Assembly: GCA_963669155.1 (NCBI GenBank)
Contig: OZ022578.1
Span: 9,108,230 to 9,172,229, forward strand
DNA length: 64,000 nucleotides
Direction of reading: 5' to 3'
Source of the DNA: Arbacia lixula
Lineage: Eukaryota; Echinodermata; Echinoidea; Arbacioida; Arbaciidae
In this document: in pieces, positions 1-12,199 of the stretch
Layout: each line of letters begins with the position of its first letter
How positions within the stretch are numbered: the stretch's first letter is position 1
The notes under the pieces: model-generated
The model's database searches: none
The model's input: only the letters and a program-made list of their open reading frames with translations
What the model was told of the DNA's origin: nothing
Program-made: the position numbers and the translations under genes

Positions 1-239
1 GACTGTACGAGACCCATCTTACATGAGAAGGCATGGGCCTACAGCGAATAAGGTTGATGAAACCTTAAATTAATTCCAGTTGTGGAAGAAGACTAACCAG
101 AACAAACACCTCTCCGTGACTACATATGATTAGTCACCTTACGTTTAGTAATCGTACTTGGTCTTGAAGAAACATGATACGTTTATTCAACGGTCAACAC
201 CCACAACGTCTGGAAAATCTCATGTGAACTTCACAAGGT

Positions 240-1191
240 ATGTATGACATCAATTCCTCATGTTGTAAAATAATGTAGAGTCCCCATATCATCAAGGAGG
301 TGTGGTATCACCCTTACTCCCTGGTATCTTTGGAGACAATTTTGCAGAGTTATGGTATTGGTTATGTGGTCTATGCTGATGATACTCAGCTTTATACGCT
401 TAAACATTCAGACTTGCCATTAGTTATTCCTCAGTTAGAGTCATGCTTAGTGGATATCAAATTGTGGTCATCATGTGACTTGTTAAGACTGAACGAACAG
501 AAAACTGAATTCTTTCATATGTTATCTCGAATGTGAACGAAAAATATAATACCACCTAGTTTGGTCTTTATAATTAGGAAAAATAACATAGTAGTATTCA
601 CTACTGAATGTAGTGCTAATGTTAATACTATCTTATTTGGTCTTCCTGCTGTATTATTAATAAACTACAACATATACACAATTCTGATGCTCGCTTGATA
701 ACATGTACTAAAAGATGTGAGTCCATAAGTCCTGTTTTGCATAACTTACCTTGGTTGCCTATGGATAAACGAATTTAGTTGAAGATTTTGATCATTTTGC
801 ATAAATGCTTACATGGATATTCTCCTGACTATATTCAAGAACTTATTAGTTTGTATAAATCACCTTGGGTCCTTCGTTCTAATTCAAAGAATCTTTTAGT
901 TCAGTACTCCGTTAAAACCAAGACATACGGTCAGAGGTCTTTCCATACTTCCACACCTATGCCATGCATGCTGCGGAATAAACTTCCTGACTTTATTCGA
1001 CAGTCTAAATTACTGAGGATCAGTTTCACGCCAATTTAAAGTCATATTTGTTTGTAAGTGACATGTAAGTGTCAGTAAGTGTATCTTCGCTTAAAACCGG
1101 TTCTATTTATTTCTCTTTTTTTATATGTTATGCGCACTGTACTTAACTGCAAAATTGCGCTATATAAGAATGGACTATTATTGTCATTATT

Positions 1192-1222
<31 letters not shown>

Positions 1223-1247
1223 TGATTATTATTATTTTTATTATTAC
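240..1247 (+). mobile_element. CR1/L2-like LINE, 3' portion, degenerate
   Basis: Reverse-transcriptase remnant of a non-LTR retrotransposon. Bases 345-525 encode the RT active-site block YVVYADDTQLYT followed by a thumb-like segment (WSSCDLLRLNEQKTEFF). After a degraded stretch, 690-1035 encodes the typical C-terminal region of CR1/L2-type ORF2 (LPWLPMDKR, then HKCLHGYSPDYIQELISLY, then a SVKTKTYGQRSF block). The reading frame is broken by stops and shifts between these blocks, so it is a dead 5'-truncated copy. The 3' end reads GCGCTATATAAGAATGGA and runs into an (ATT)n tail at about 1175-1247, as L2/CR1-type elements do. Assignment to the CR1/L2 group is from motif recognition; the exact clade is not settled. 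Confidence 0.85.
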
Positions 1248-2700
1248 TACCTGTCAAAAGTGTCCATTCGGTTTCCACATGGATCGATATTGAAAGCGAA
1301 ACTTTACCATTGAGAGTGGATGAAGATTGAGTCTGTATTTACTGCATTGTAGCAATGACATATCGCACCCTAAACATGTATACGAGTGGTGCTCAGAATC
1401 TTTTCTTGTCCTTGTGATTGTTGACGACATCTTTATAGTACTTTATTGAATAATTTTATAGCGAGTTGGAGCCAGTGAATACTCACTTTCATATGTCCCT
1501 GACACTAAGAATGAACGAATGTACAGACAGTAAATCTATTACAGTGTGTAATACCAGTAAACTGATGAGAATGGACACTTATATTTACTCTAAACAATGA
1601 AATGAAATCAACGGTTATGTTCCTTGAAGGCAGGTTGACAATCACAATCGTCATTGTGAAGGTTTCTTTAATGACTACATAGCTAAAACTTAGGATGAGA
1701 TCGGGCCTCAAAATCGCGAAAACACTTATTGATTTTGTCTCACCGAACCGTATCCTAAAACATATCGTTGCTCTACACTCACGGCCACGGTATTGGGTTT
1801 TGAGGAACAACACCACAAAATAAAAAGAAGAAGAATGAGAATACAAGGAAGAATAGTAGCAAGAAGGGAATGAAGATGGCGATAGCAAGGGTCGTGGAAG
1901 CAGTAGAACTAGGAAAAATCAAGAAGAGGAACAGCAGGAACAACGCTAGCATTTACCAGTAAACATAGAACATAGGCTGTTTCTTGTTTTCGCTGTTCCC
2001 CCATTTCACACGGCCATGATAATACTTACGAAGACTTAGAACGACGTAGCTCCGCCAAAACAGAAGCGCAATCAATGTTACAATGTTTTCAATAGTGAGC
2101 GAACGAAATAACACCATCAGCAGGTCTACTGATTGTATGACGCGTACAGGTATTGTGTTTTGCAGTATAATCATTTAGGAAGGTTATCAATTGTGATAGT
2201 AAACAAACAGAGTGAAATTGCTTTGATTTTAAATGGCTTCTCAAATGTCGATAGATTAGATTATGTCCCTCTTGCCTCATCTGACTGTCATTGGTTGTGT
2301 TTGGTTTGTGTTTAGCAACGTGTTCCATTCAGTATTGAATATTTCATTGGCTCAATGGCTTCTTGTACTCTTTTTCCGTCATCGGCTCAATTTATACTAA
2401 AAGTTTGTAAATTTACAAAGCCATTAGCTTGATAAATCCATGACGCTTAAACTTTGATCGTGGGATATTTTGAACATTTTCAAATAATCCAACTTTCTTG
2501 AAACAAATGCTTAACGTTTTCGCTACTTGCTTGATTTTTTTCCCATGATCTCACTCAACGAATATTTTATTCGAAAGTTGTATTAATCCTTTATATGCAA
2601 AGCATGTGGCTAGTCTACATGATTAAGGGGTTTTGTACAACAATGCATTCATGGTACATGAATATTTACACTTTACCCACCAGCTGTGCATTTTCTCACA
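1248..2700. other. Intergenic, nothing recognised
   Basis: No gene, splice-flanked exon or clear repeat seen. A 127-codon open frame on the minus strand (1505-1888) has no recognisable motif and ordinary AT-rich composition, so I do not call it. Confidence 0.4.
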
Positions 2701-2708
2701 TGAGATTC

Positions 2709-2968
2709 ACACACACACACACACTCACAAACACACACACTCACAAACACACACATACACACACACACACATACACACACACTCACAAACAGAACACACA
2801 TACACACATATATACACACATACACAAACACATACAAACACACACAGACACACACACCCACATACGCACACATATACACACACATACACACACACAGACA
2901 CACACACCCACACCCACATACGCACATATATATACACACACATACACACACACACACACTCACTCACA
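2709..2968. repeat. Imperfect (CA)n microsatellite
   Basis: About 260 bp of CA dinucleotides interrupted by AT, GA and CCA variants. Open frames here (poly-His/Thr or poly-Cys/Val) are artefacts of the repeat. Confidence 0.97.
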
Positions 2969-4905
2969 TCATAGAGGATGATTGTGTTGCCTGGTACACA
3001 ACAAGAGCACTAATTTGCAGATGGGTTTTTGCAGTAGGCGATTTTATCATACAACTTTGAGGTGGTATGAATTATTTCGCGTTTCTTTGGATCGTTCCGA
3101 TTTTACAGCTCGTTGCCAAGGTTTCGTCAAGAGCAAATCCGAAGCCTCATCCATTAGATTGCGTCCGATGTTGAGAGCATGTTCTCATTGTTCCAATTCC
3201 AAGCTTTAAGATATACATTTAATCTTGTCTACAAAGACCGTTGTCTGGGCATGGCCACATTTGTTTATAAAGCCTCCCTTCTGATGTTTACAGAGAGAGA
3301 GGGTTAGGGGAAGAGAATGGGAAGGAGGGGGGAGGGTGGGGTAGAAACAATTGAATGTGTATTATGTTCTGGCGTAAAATAAGTTCAGTCGTTCCTTCAC
3401 ATGTTAAGAGTCTGTGGAAATAAAGTTCCCATGGATGATTGGGCCATCGTAACGATCTTTTCCCACACCGACTTCTTGCTGGTTCATGGTTTTGCACACG
3501 TTTATATAGCAACACGATTCGTTTACATGTATACATATATAAAAAAAAAAAAAAAAACAACTGTATTTCGTTATCAAAAGTCTATTGAGACAATCTTCTA
3601 ATTAGCAGCCTTTCTTCCCACCTTCACTGGCAACACGACACAATACCCACCTATCATTTTTTCGATCTACTTTACAAGACAATGACGTCACTGTGTAAGC
3701 AAGTACCGGGAATGTCCTATTGTCACGGCATTACCAGTTGCTATTCAATAATGACTCGGATCGATTGATATATCGCGAATTCGCTAAATCGTTTGTGCAG
3801 TTCAACGACAGTATATTTTTCACGTTTCGTCAGCCATGCGTGTTATTAGATCGCCATGCGTCAAACTATTAAGATGTTGCGCTATAGGAGTTGCGCATTG
3901 CTGGCACCGAAGTGTGTATGTGGCATCTGAAGAGTTAACTCAGAGAACATGGCCTGAACAGTGGCGTTCACCATGGTGAACAGATCATTAATAAATCTCA
4001 CCCTGATAACTAATAGCGCCATGAAAAGACTTAATGCGTGTTATATTGCTTTCCTTTATTAATGATTAATGTTCATCTCATTAATTATCTTTTTCTCAAG
4101 TTATCCGACCTTTGTCAAGTTAATTACATGGCTTACAAATAAATCCTTGGATAAAAAGAATAGGGAAAAGGGAAAGAGACTAAAAAGAAGGATGTATCCA
4201 AGATAAAGAGATTAAGAAGAGGGAATATAGATGAACGAGAATGAGAGAGGGAGGGAGAAGCATGAAAGAATAAAACAAGAAAAAGAAGTTAATTAATATG
4301 CAACATTATATTGAACATAGATTAGTCGGCAATGCAGAGAAACTCCATACAGATTTCTTACAAATTGTACTATATTAAATCGTAAGTGCTTGCAAGATTT
4401 AAATATATATTGAAATACAACGGAGATCATAAAGTGATGTACCGCATTGTACGAATCTATATTGTATATTATCTAATACTTTTTATCTATATCTGGGTAT
4501 ATATATATATATATATATATATAGATGATACGTTGATTTTTTTTTGTACTTATCAATGATGTATTAAGACATACTTTGAAAACAATCATGTAAAATAATC
4601 CATCTATTCATGTACTAAATGTATATCTGACGTACTATATCTTATATGTATGTTGTAACGTCCTCGTATGTGAAGTGCTCCGAAATTCATTGTATATACA
4701 TTAAAGAACTGAATTCCCAAATACATGTAATGCTATTTCACCACTGTACTTGGCGTTTAATGTGTAATCGGCGCTAAGTTCGCGAGAACGAAACTCTATC
4801 GCATCAAAAGTTTATAAATCAAGAACTCACCGTGTGTCTTCAAAGGCTAGATGCATTAAAGAATGAAAGATCAATTGTTGCTCGCAAGATTAACGATGTA
4901 ATAAC
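2969..4905. other. Intergenic with short simple-sequence tracts
   Basis: Contains a G/A-rich stretch (3296-3345), an A17 run (about 3541-3557) and a (TA)n run (about 4497-4523). No coding signal was found. The right end may include the upstream promoter or first non-coding exon of the gene starting at 4946, but I see no definite core promoter. Confidence 0.4.
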
Positions 4906-5116
4906 ACCTGTTTTCTCTCTATTTCTGTCTCGGGATCTCTTCATGCAGGTTCTCAAGCAATAGCTGGAAAGTTGGACGCTTTGTCTGGAGCTGAGAGGTC
5001 GGCGGCAACAGGAACGACCGTGATCCATCACAGCTAGAGAGAGAGAGAGAGAGTATGCAGTAACGTGACGACCATTCTCACCAAGTCGTGGAGACTGTTT
5101 TAGGCCGCAACCCATC
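4906..5116 (+). promoter_or_regulatory. Probable 3' splice site and 5' UTR of the 591-aa gene
   Basis: A long pyrimidine-rich tract (tgttttctctctatttctgtctc) ends in a good acceptor, CATGCAG, at about 4946, followed by a short leader containing a GA run (5036-5053). The coding frame is open back to an in-frame TGA at 5066-5068, so the ATG at 5117 is the first in-frame start. The simplest reading is a 5' UTR exon beginning near 4947. Inference from splice consensus only. Confidence 0.5.
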
Positions 5117-6892
5117 ATGATTCACTCCGATGATGTGTTGCCGGTTTTACCGCATCACATGACATGGATTCACAACCTACCGAAGTGCGACAGCTGCGTG
5201 TTGATGAACACTGGTCAGCGAGCTCGCGCGCGAGGGTTCGCTCAACCGTGTCCGCTTCACGCGGTTGCCGTAGAAACGCATCCATCAGCAGATGGTCCTC
5301 CTCCTCCTCCTCCTCTTCAGGCCTTCCCGCCGAGTGATGCTGGGGATCGTAGCCGGTTTCTGCCTGCCATTCTGAAAGGAAAGTCTATGCAGAGGAGACA
5401 CAAGTATGACTTGAATCATGGATACAGCAGCGCGACCATGGATACGGTGAGCGAGACTGCGAACTCACGGACGTCTCATAAAAGCAATTTTCTTCCAAAG
5501 TTATCATCTCGCTATCAACAGTCTCCGGGTAGTAGTCAGAGAGATATGCTTAGTATGAGTCTAGACAGACATCATGGCACAGATTCATCCAGTCTGGATG
5601 GAAGCATTCGCGATTTTGACCTAAGAGTTTCAAGTTTACCTGAGCTTTCCGTGCTGAAAACGTCGCGTAGCTTACACGAACAAAACTCCTCCAGGACAGT
5701 GTCTGGAACTTCCGCGTCTGACAGTAGTGTGTACGATGATGTGACTGAGGAAGAATCACTTCTCCGCCGAGTCTCGCTTGATAACACCGAGTCTGATGAC
5801 GAAGAGGACGGTGCTTACCTCCAGATTGATCCGTTTCCATACGCCTCCGAGCGATCACCGTATGAAAGCAACATCGACAAGGAGGAGCCACCAAAGCCAC
5901 CGACTCCCATCAAGCCGAAGAAGAAAAAGAAGAAGAAACCGCCTCCCCCTCCCCCTCCACCGAAACGACGACCAAAAAAGCCCAAGAAGACCTACCAGCG
6001 GAGACGCCCAATCAATTTCGTCGCTCTGCGCCGTCACGAGCAAGAAGTAGCCAGGAGGCACCCGGTCAAAAAGCAGTTCCTGTACTCGAACGTTCTAGAG
6101 TCGGAGCTGAAGAGCTACATCCAACCACGGGTAGCGGGAGGCAAGCTGAAGCCTGTCTACAAGCGGACGCAAGCGGGTGAGATCATGCTCCCGCGCGACC
6201 CTGTCACTGTGGAGTACACGGAGCTGGCCACCGAGTCGGAGGACAACGTGTCGCCGTGGCAGAGGCGGAGACAGGAGGCGCTCCAAGCCTTCCTGGAGCG
6301 AAGGAGGAAGCTGCAGAAACACGTCTCCTCCCGCAGCAAGCAGAAACGTGTCCGCTTTATCCTGCCTCAAGGTCATGTCGACAGCACCAGCGAGAAGGAA
6401 ACCGAACCCGATGAAGAACAGCTTCCTGAGGATGCCAACCATGTTGAAGACGATGACGATGTTGATCCGGATGCCGGTATCAAGAGCGACGATCCGGTAG
6501 ATCCCATAGCAAACGTTCAAGCTGAAACGGTGGACGACCCCACATCCAGCTTGCTGTCGTCGCGACTGAGCGGTATATCGCAAGGGGCGCTCCGGGGGCT
6601 AGAGACCGTCCCTTTGCCACAGGGCTCCAAGGAACTCGTACAGAACTGGTTACAGACCACGAGTGATAGCAGTGCTGTCGATCGGCCGTCCTCGGACCGT
6701 AGAGTCAGCATTACCGATCAAGTGCCGAAGCTACCGAAGATCGCCGAACATGCCGAAGCCGAGACGCCACCTACGACCTCGCATAACATTTCAAAAAGTG
6801 ATGAAGTCGAAAACGATCTAAGGATACTTGCTAACGGCATGGCGAATCAAACGACTGCTCAAACTGCAATTCAAATAACAGTAACGAATTGA
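5117..6892 (+). CDS. Uncharacterised disordered Pro/Lys-rich protein with RVxF-type PP1-docking motif
   Basis: A 591-residue open frame far longer than chance, with GC-richer codon use than its surroundings. I do not recognise a family. Visible layout: N-terminal Cys/His pairs (residues 24-48, CDSC and CPLH); a Pro run at 61-66; a Ser-rich acidic middle (about 105-255); a Lys run then eight prolines (267-282) and a basic stretch (283-298, possible nuclear signal and SH3/EVH1/profilin-type ligand). A structured-looking basic and aromatic block follows at about 299-365 (FVALRRHEQEVARRHP, LKPVYKRTQAGEIMLPRDP). Then an Arg-rich helix (380-405), KRVRF at 410-414, and acidic tails. RVxF is the canonical docking motif for protein phosphatase 1, so a PP1 regulatory or scaffold role is possible but inferred. 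No signal peptide or membrane segment. Stop TGA at 6890-6892. The coding region appears to be a single exon; an upstream non-coding exon is likely. Confidence 0.85.
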   Translation: MIHSDDVLPVLPHHMTWIHNLPKCDSCVLMNTGQRARARGFAQPCPLHAVAVETHPSADGPPPPPPLQAFPPSDAGDRSRFLPAILKGKSMQRRHKYDLNHGYSSATMDTVSETANSRTSHKSNFLPKLSSRYQQSPGSSQRDMLSMSLDRHHGTDSSSLDGSIRDFDLRVSSLPELSVLKTSRSLHEQNSSRTVSGTSASDSSVYDDVTEEESLLRRVSLDNTESDDEEDGAYLQIDPFPYASERSPYESNIDKEEPPKPPTPIKPKKKKKKKPPPPPPPPKRRPKKPKKTYQRRRPINFVALRRHEQEVARRHPVKKQFLYSNVLESELKSYIQPRVAGGKLKPVYKRTQAGEIMLPRDPVTVEYTELATESEDNVSPWQRRRQEALQAFLERRRKLQKHVSSRSKQKRVRFILPQGHVDSTSEKETEPDEEQLPEDANHVEDDDDVDPDAGIKSDDPVDPIANVQAETVDDPTSSLLSSRLSGISQGALRGLETVPLPQGSKELVQNWLQTTSDSSAVDRPSSDRRVSITDQVPKLPKIAEHAEAETPPTTSHNISKSDEVENDLRILANGMANQTTAQTAIQITVTN

Positions 6893-7107
6893 TTTGACAT
6901 ATCCTTTGGCATTTTCAATTAACCTTTCTGATTGTGAAACCTACCTGACCATTTCGTTTTCAGTTTGTGAACTGATGGACCTGATGAATATAAATCAAGT
7001 CATAATTGCTTTATTACAAGTAGCATGTAATAGGAAGTAAATTAGATAAATAAGCCAATTTGTTTCAAATCATGTCACGTTTTGTCTGAATGTATTCACT
7101 ATAAAAT

Positions 7108-7113
7108 AATAAA
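7108..7113 (+). terminator. Candidate polyadenylation signal AATAAA
   Basis: AATAAA about 215 bases after the stop of the 591-residue frame, in an AT-rich 3' flank, with a T-rich stretch following at 7170-7180. The nearest good match to a cleavage signal for that gene. Confidence 0.5.
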
Positions 7114-8376
7114 GTTTGAAAACATGTTGAATGAACACTCTCCTAGCAGCGTTGGTTTTGATTTATTCATTATTTTTTTTACACTGAAGGCATTAAGAGC
7201 ACTAATCACTTTTATTGAAAAAAAGGGAAACATTGTGCAAAGCACTAATATTAATATTAAGAAGATGCTCCTCACTTTGTCGTTTTCTTTTGATAGGTTG
7301 TAGTTATCATTTGATCTGTTCATTCGTCTATGAAGTGGTGGGCCACAAATTTACATTCTGTGGTGATGGACTACCGTCAACGTACATTTTAGGGAATCTT
7401 TGTTAATGCAACATGGAAAAAATAGTCCCAAAGATAGAAAATTATCTGTCCAGAGCTAGCTCCATATAACCATGATAAGGCAAATCGACCCAAACCTAGT
7501 GAGACTATCGACAATGACGGTCGTGTCGACCTCTATTATACTGTAAACACTCAATGCAATCTAACTGACTCACGCTTTGTTCAATTGTTAAATGAAGATG
7601 TAAAGCAGTTTGGTAATGAATAAAGGCAAAGCGTGCAAGAGACGGACATGTTGAGCACTCATGTGCATTAATACAGACTATTGGTATATGATAGTAATGT
7701 GTAACAGAGTAGGTAATATTAAGTTAAACAATAAAGTCAACATAGATATGGGAAATTGTATCTTGCCATGGCAACCTGATAAACCTATGAGGGCCAGACA
7801 TGATTAGAACTTGTGTTTTTTATGGTCCTTATTAGCAACCACTACACATGATTGCATCATGTATCAAAAAGACTTTTGAAATCTGATAAACAATTAGAGA
7901 TAGGTTACAATTCAAAAGACGCTGAAACATTTTTTTTTAAACAATTGGTATAAGTACAGATTTACTCAAATATCTATGATCATTTTTGTTATGTTGTAAA
8001 ATATTCATATCGCTGTGCCAATAATTATGTTGTTGTATTTAGTTAGGCGCGATACAAAAAAAACTGATACCAAATATACAGATCTGGTACGTCTGTGAAA
8101 GCAAGGATTAATAGCGCCATCTGTGGTATAGAACGTCACCGCTTATGAGGTCTTCAGTTATTAAACCAGATATTGAATTATACGGACCAACTAATGTCAT
8201 GTCAGAATGCTTAATCAAATAAACCACCCTTACAAAATTACACATTTTGATTAGTAAACATAATAAACGACATGACTGTATAATACTTTTGTAATAGCAA
8301 GAGATCAATCCTACCCTACGTCACCTTTGTATTAAACCTCTCAAAATTTCCTGGAGCTACGACATGAGTTACCACC
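7114..8376. other. Intergenic, nothing recognised
   Basis: AT-rich, no exon-like frames. At 8114-8122 lies AGATGGCGC on the minus strand, a CTCF-core-like nonamer discussed with the palindrome at 50335. Confidence 0.4.
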
Positions 8377-8462
8377 CCCCCCCCCCCCACACACACACAC
8401 ACTCACACACACAAACACACACACATACACACACACATACACACAAACACACATACACACAC

Positions 8463-8517
<55 letters not shown>
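8376..8517. repeat. Poly-C run followed by (CA)n microsatellite
   Basis: A C-run (about 8376-8388) leads directly into about 125 bp of CA repeat. The same C-run plus CA or CT architecture recurs at 57780. Confidence 0.95.
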
Positions 8518-8519
<2 letters not shown>

Positions 8520-8690
8520 GACTCGAGTGTTAAATCAACACATTTAGTCACTGTTGCCCAACATCGATTTCAAGTTTGGTGTTATGCTTAAAGATGATAG
8601 CTGAAAATGTGATTTTAATGATTATACCTAGTCAATACAAATAACAGCAATTCAATATCACTAATATAACTACTTGAGATTTTGAAGCTT

Positions 8691-8875
8691 CTATTTTAGA
8701 AGCTTGCTGAAAGTTATTTGCCCTCAAATTATCCACATGTGGAGTAATTAATGATTAATGATTAAATCCTCAAAATGTTCGGGCCTAACATTTTGAGGAT
8801 TTGTGATTTAATCACTCATTACTCCTAATGTAGATCATTTGAGGGCAAAGAACTTTCAGTAAGCTTCTAAAATAG
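8691..8875. repeat. Foldback (near-perfect inverted repeat), 185 bp
   Basis: Arms of about 88 bp (8691-8785 and 8792-8875) are inverted copies with a few mismatches around a short CGGGCCT centre. The outer end reads CTATTTTAGAAGCTT and its complement closes the element at AAGCTTCTAAAATAG. Probably a non-autonomous foldback element; no clear target duplication. Confidence 0.8.
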
Positions 8876-9839
8876 ACAATACATGGATTTAAGATCATTG
8901 GCAAGAAGATTGCTAACAATTATATTTTGAAGGCTTTTTGCCTTCTCAGTACAGTATATGCCCTTTAATATCACAACCATCATGATCATAACTTCCAAAA
9001 TTGCCCATCTCTTCCCCTCCAACTTTTTCATACATTGCTACTCTTTTGTACTCTGTCATTCTAAACCAATGATAGGAGAATAGCCTTTTTTTGTTTTGCT
9101 TGAATTGGCATTTGCACACATGCTGATAATTCGACATTCATGTGCGTGTGTCTGTTTGTTTGTGTGTGTTTATCTCATACTTTCCGTAGCTATATAACCT
9201 GAGCACTGTAGTGTATCCATGTGTTTTAAAATGTTGCTTTCCTATTCATCTTAAACATTATATTTATATATGAATATGTGAAGATGCAAAATAAGTAGAA
9301 AATAAAGTAAAGAGCGAAAGGGTGATTCTACTCTTAAAAGCAACACTTATATACAAATATTAAAAACTTTTTAAAAACTAAAGCTACGTTACAACGTTGT
9401 TTAACATTACTCAAATGCAGTGTTCTTCATAATCAACACGCACTAAGCAATATATCAGTTTGTATATTCAGTGGTTCACAAAAGTATTTGCATGAGTACA
9501 ACCCCTACAACATTAATTGTTGATGATTCTGGCTGCGCTAAAAACGACATCACATTGCACATAGACTAAGCCCCAATTAGGTCATTGTAAGCCATGATTA
9601 TCACAGAAACTAACGGCGTAGATATTTTAGACAAATATTCATTTGCATTCGGGCTAATTTTGGAATCCTTTTTAGCTCACCCTTCACAAGTAAAACGTGC
9701 GCAATAATCTTACTGATAAAGCTAGTATTAATTTAAATGCTCTTTCATCAACAAATATGATAAAGGTTATGATAGTCCCCAGCATTCTATACACGAAGAT
9801 ATAAGAATGAAGGAGAGGGGATTCCATTGGGCCGTTTTG
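8876..9839. other. Intergenic / 3' flank of lectin gene
   Basis: AT-rich, no coding signal. On the minus strand this is the 3' flank of the lectin gene. I did not find a convincing AATAAA close to its stop. Confidence 0.4.
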
Positions 9840-10189
9840 TCAGATTTCAACAGGTTCGAAGTACAAGCAACCATCCGTGCTTACGAAGTTTGCCTCGTCT
9901 CCAATGCGTGTTTCATCATTCAGTTGGCATGAGCGGCCTGAAACACTGAAAGACTTACAGCGAACGTGGTGTAAGCATTCCATCGCGCAGTGTACGTTGT
10001 CCTTCGCGTCAATGGTCTTAATCACGTGACCATACAGGCAGTAGCCAATCAGGTGGCGCCCTTGGTCATCCTTGAGAACAGAGAAGTACTGGGACTTGTG
10101 AGTGTCTACTGGAGGAGGTGGAGTGGTTGGCGCCTCCGTGGTCGGAGGGTCGGTGGTTGGAGCTTGAGTGGTGGCGACCAATGGTGCAA
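9840..10189 (-). CDS. Lectin-like secreted protein, exon 3 (Thr/Pro linker and PAN/Apple domain)
   Basis: Terminal coding exon of a minus-strand gene. It opens at 10189 after a CCCTTAG acceptor and ends in TGA at 9840-9842. It encodes a mucin-like linker (TTQAPTTDPPTTEAPTTPPPP), probably O-glycosylated, then about 80 residues with a PAN/Apple-like cysteine pattern: GYCLYG, HCAMECLHHVRCKSFSV, SCQLND, DGCLYF (six cysteines). PAN modules bind proteins or carbohydrate. The exon starts with two bases that complete a codon, so the previous exon must end in phase 1. The lectin exon at 12200-12487 can do exactly that. Joined with exon 1a (17580-17634) and the lectin exon, the three make 230 codons plus stop. 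An additional unseen exon between this one and the lectin exon cannot be excluded. Confidence 0.75.
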
Positions 10190-12199
10190 CTAAGGGTCGA
10201 ACATATCAATAGAACCATACAAACGACGATAAACAGTATCTGTATATTACATATGAGTGATTCTTTAGTAACAAATCAAATATGTCGTTGAAAAACCAAA
10301 AAGATTTTATGAACCATTTTATGAAATCGGTCCACACAATGTACACAGCTCGACTTCTCTAAACGATATGTTTGTTCTGCAACCATGGATCTTTAAAAAT
10401 AATCATATTTTGAATATAATCATGTGAATTGCAACAACAATGAAAACGAAATTATACGATATTGCAGCTCCTAAATGAGAAAGGCAAACTTTCAAATGCA
10501 TGTTACCGTGGTTACTACAAACAGTGAGGATTGTGAGGCATAATTATGACAAGGAAACAGAACTATATGGGGTGTCCTTACTTTAAGATTTCTAATACCG
10601 ACTTTGTACATGGTTTTGCATATAGAGAGCATATACCATTATGCTAAGTACAAATAGTGCAATCCACAGGACGATTAGCTTTCCCCAAAACAAATCACAA
10701 TTAATCTTTCCACAACGATAAATTTAAAGATATTAAATTAAACAGAATGATATTTCAGGGTAGGAAAATATAATTTATTACCTTCATCTTGTAAAAAACC
10801 CTATTCAATTTGCGTCAGTGGTCATGGAGAATGGGGATCTTTTGTCAATCATGTCCGATGTCCCTTCCCTCCAGATTTTCTAAGGAGACGAGTTGTCCAT
10901 TTTGTTCACGCTTTATGATTATACTTGTTTAATGTCTTCTAGAACAGATATATCTGTTTATTTGAAAAGAACGGCATGTTTCTTTTTATTTCAATCTGAC
11001 AACATAGAAAATGAACTATACGAGGTAATAAAAAATGATATTTCTGAGTTTTGCAAACAGCGGTAAAGTGTGGAGATAAATCATTGTCGCTAGTAAAATA
11101 TTTCCATTCATTTTGAAATTAACTTTTTTGCTTTTAAGATTTTCCCAGTCAAGCATGACTAATTGAATTAATGTGATTTTCACACAGAAGTTAGTCCATA
11201 AGTTGAGGAACAATGATCTCAAATTATTTTGCCCAAAACTTCTTTGATAAAAAGTTATGCGATTTTGCTTAGGGTGAGGGGGGGGGGGAACTTTCTTTTG
11301 TTGTTGTGTTTATTTAAAAGCAAACACGAAGAATGGCTGATTTGTACTCATTGAATTATACTTACTTTCACAGAGCGCAAAAAATTCTCCGGTACACGAA
11401 ACAACGTCGAGTTGCACATTTGACAACTGAGCAAGGCAGTGTTTATTTGTTCCTCCTGTTGAGTAAGGATCAAGACTATATGATGATCGATAAACAGTTT
11501 GCCCGTATGGTTATGCTGTCTTTCCGCCATTGACATACACAATATATATACAACTGGTATTTTAATCTGGTCAAGGGAGCACATTTTTTCTTCTGAATTC
11601 AACTGAATGAATAACATATTGTGGAATAAGTATGAGGGAACGATATAACAATATGTATTTCTTTGATGCATACATTATCACTTGTAGCCGTATATGTGAA
11701 TAATGACATGGTCATAATTATTGTGAAGATGTCACAACAATGAGCAGAAACACACTGAAAAACATTAAACATATTTCAAAACAAGATCTAAAAAGAAACA
11801 ATTAAGTACAAACATCCTGAGGTTAGTAACGGAAATGTAAATGTAAATGTTTTTGTTTCCAACAAAAAAACAACAACAGCAACCTCAGCTTTCATTGTGA
11901 AAATATATCTTACGGGTACTTCCTAACCGACTGACCATCGAACGATCTGTATCAAGGGTAGAAGTCAGTTACCATCATCTGGTACATTCTGTGTATCAAG
12001 AAACATGTGTCTGCCTATGTTATCGTTGTTTTTATTTCTATTGAACAAAATAAATGATATTGATATTTAAACAATACATTGGTCAATGCATTGATATTTG
12101 TATCAGATCAAAACACGCGTTGTTTTAGGCTTGGCTCTCCTTTGCCATAATGGATCGATATATTTAATTAAAATAACATTTTAAATCAAGCCATTTTAC
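10190..12199 (-). other. Intron between lectin-domain and PAN exons
   Basis: AT-rich, about 2 kb. I looked on the minus strand for the missing second half of the C-type lectin fold (the WND and final cysteine region) and did not find it, though an exon shorter than 60 codons could be missed. A G-run sits at 11279-11289. Confidence 0.5.

Noticed and set aside
1505-1888. 127-codon minus-strand frame
   Set aside because: No domain, no splice context and ordinary composition; likely chance.
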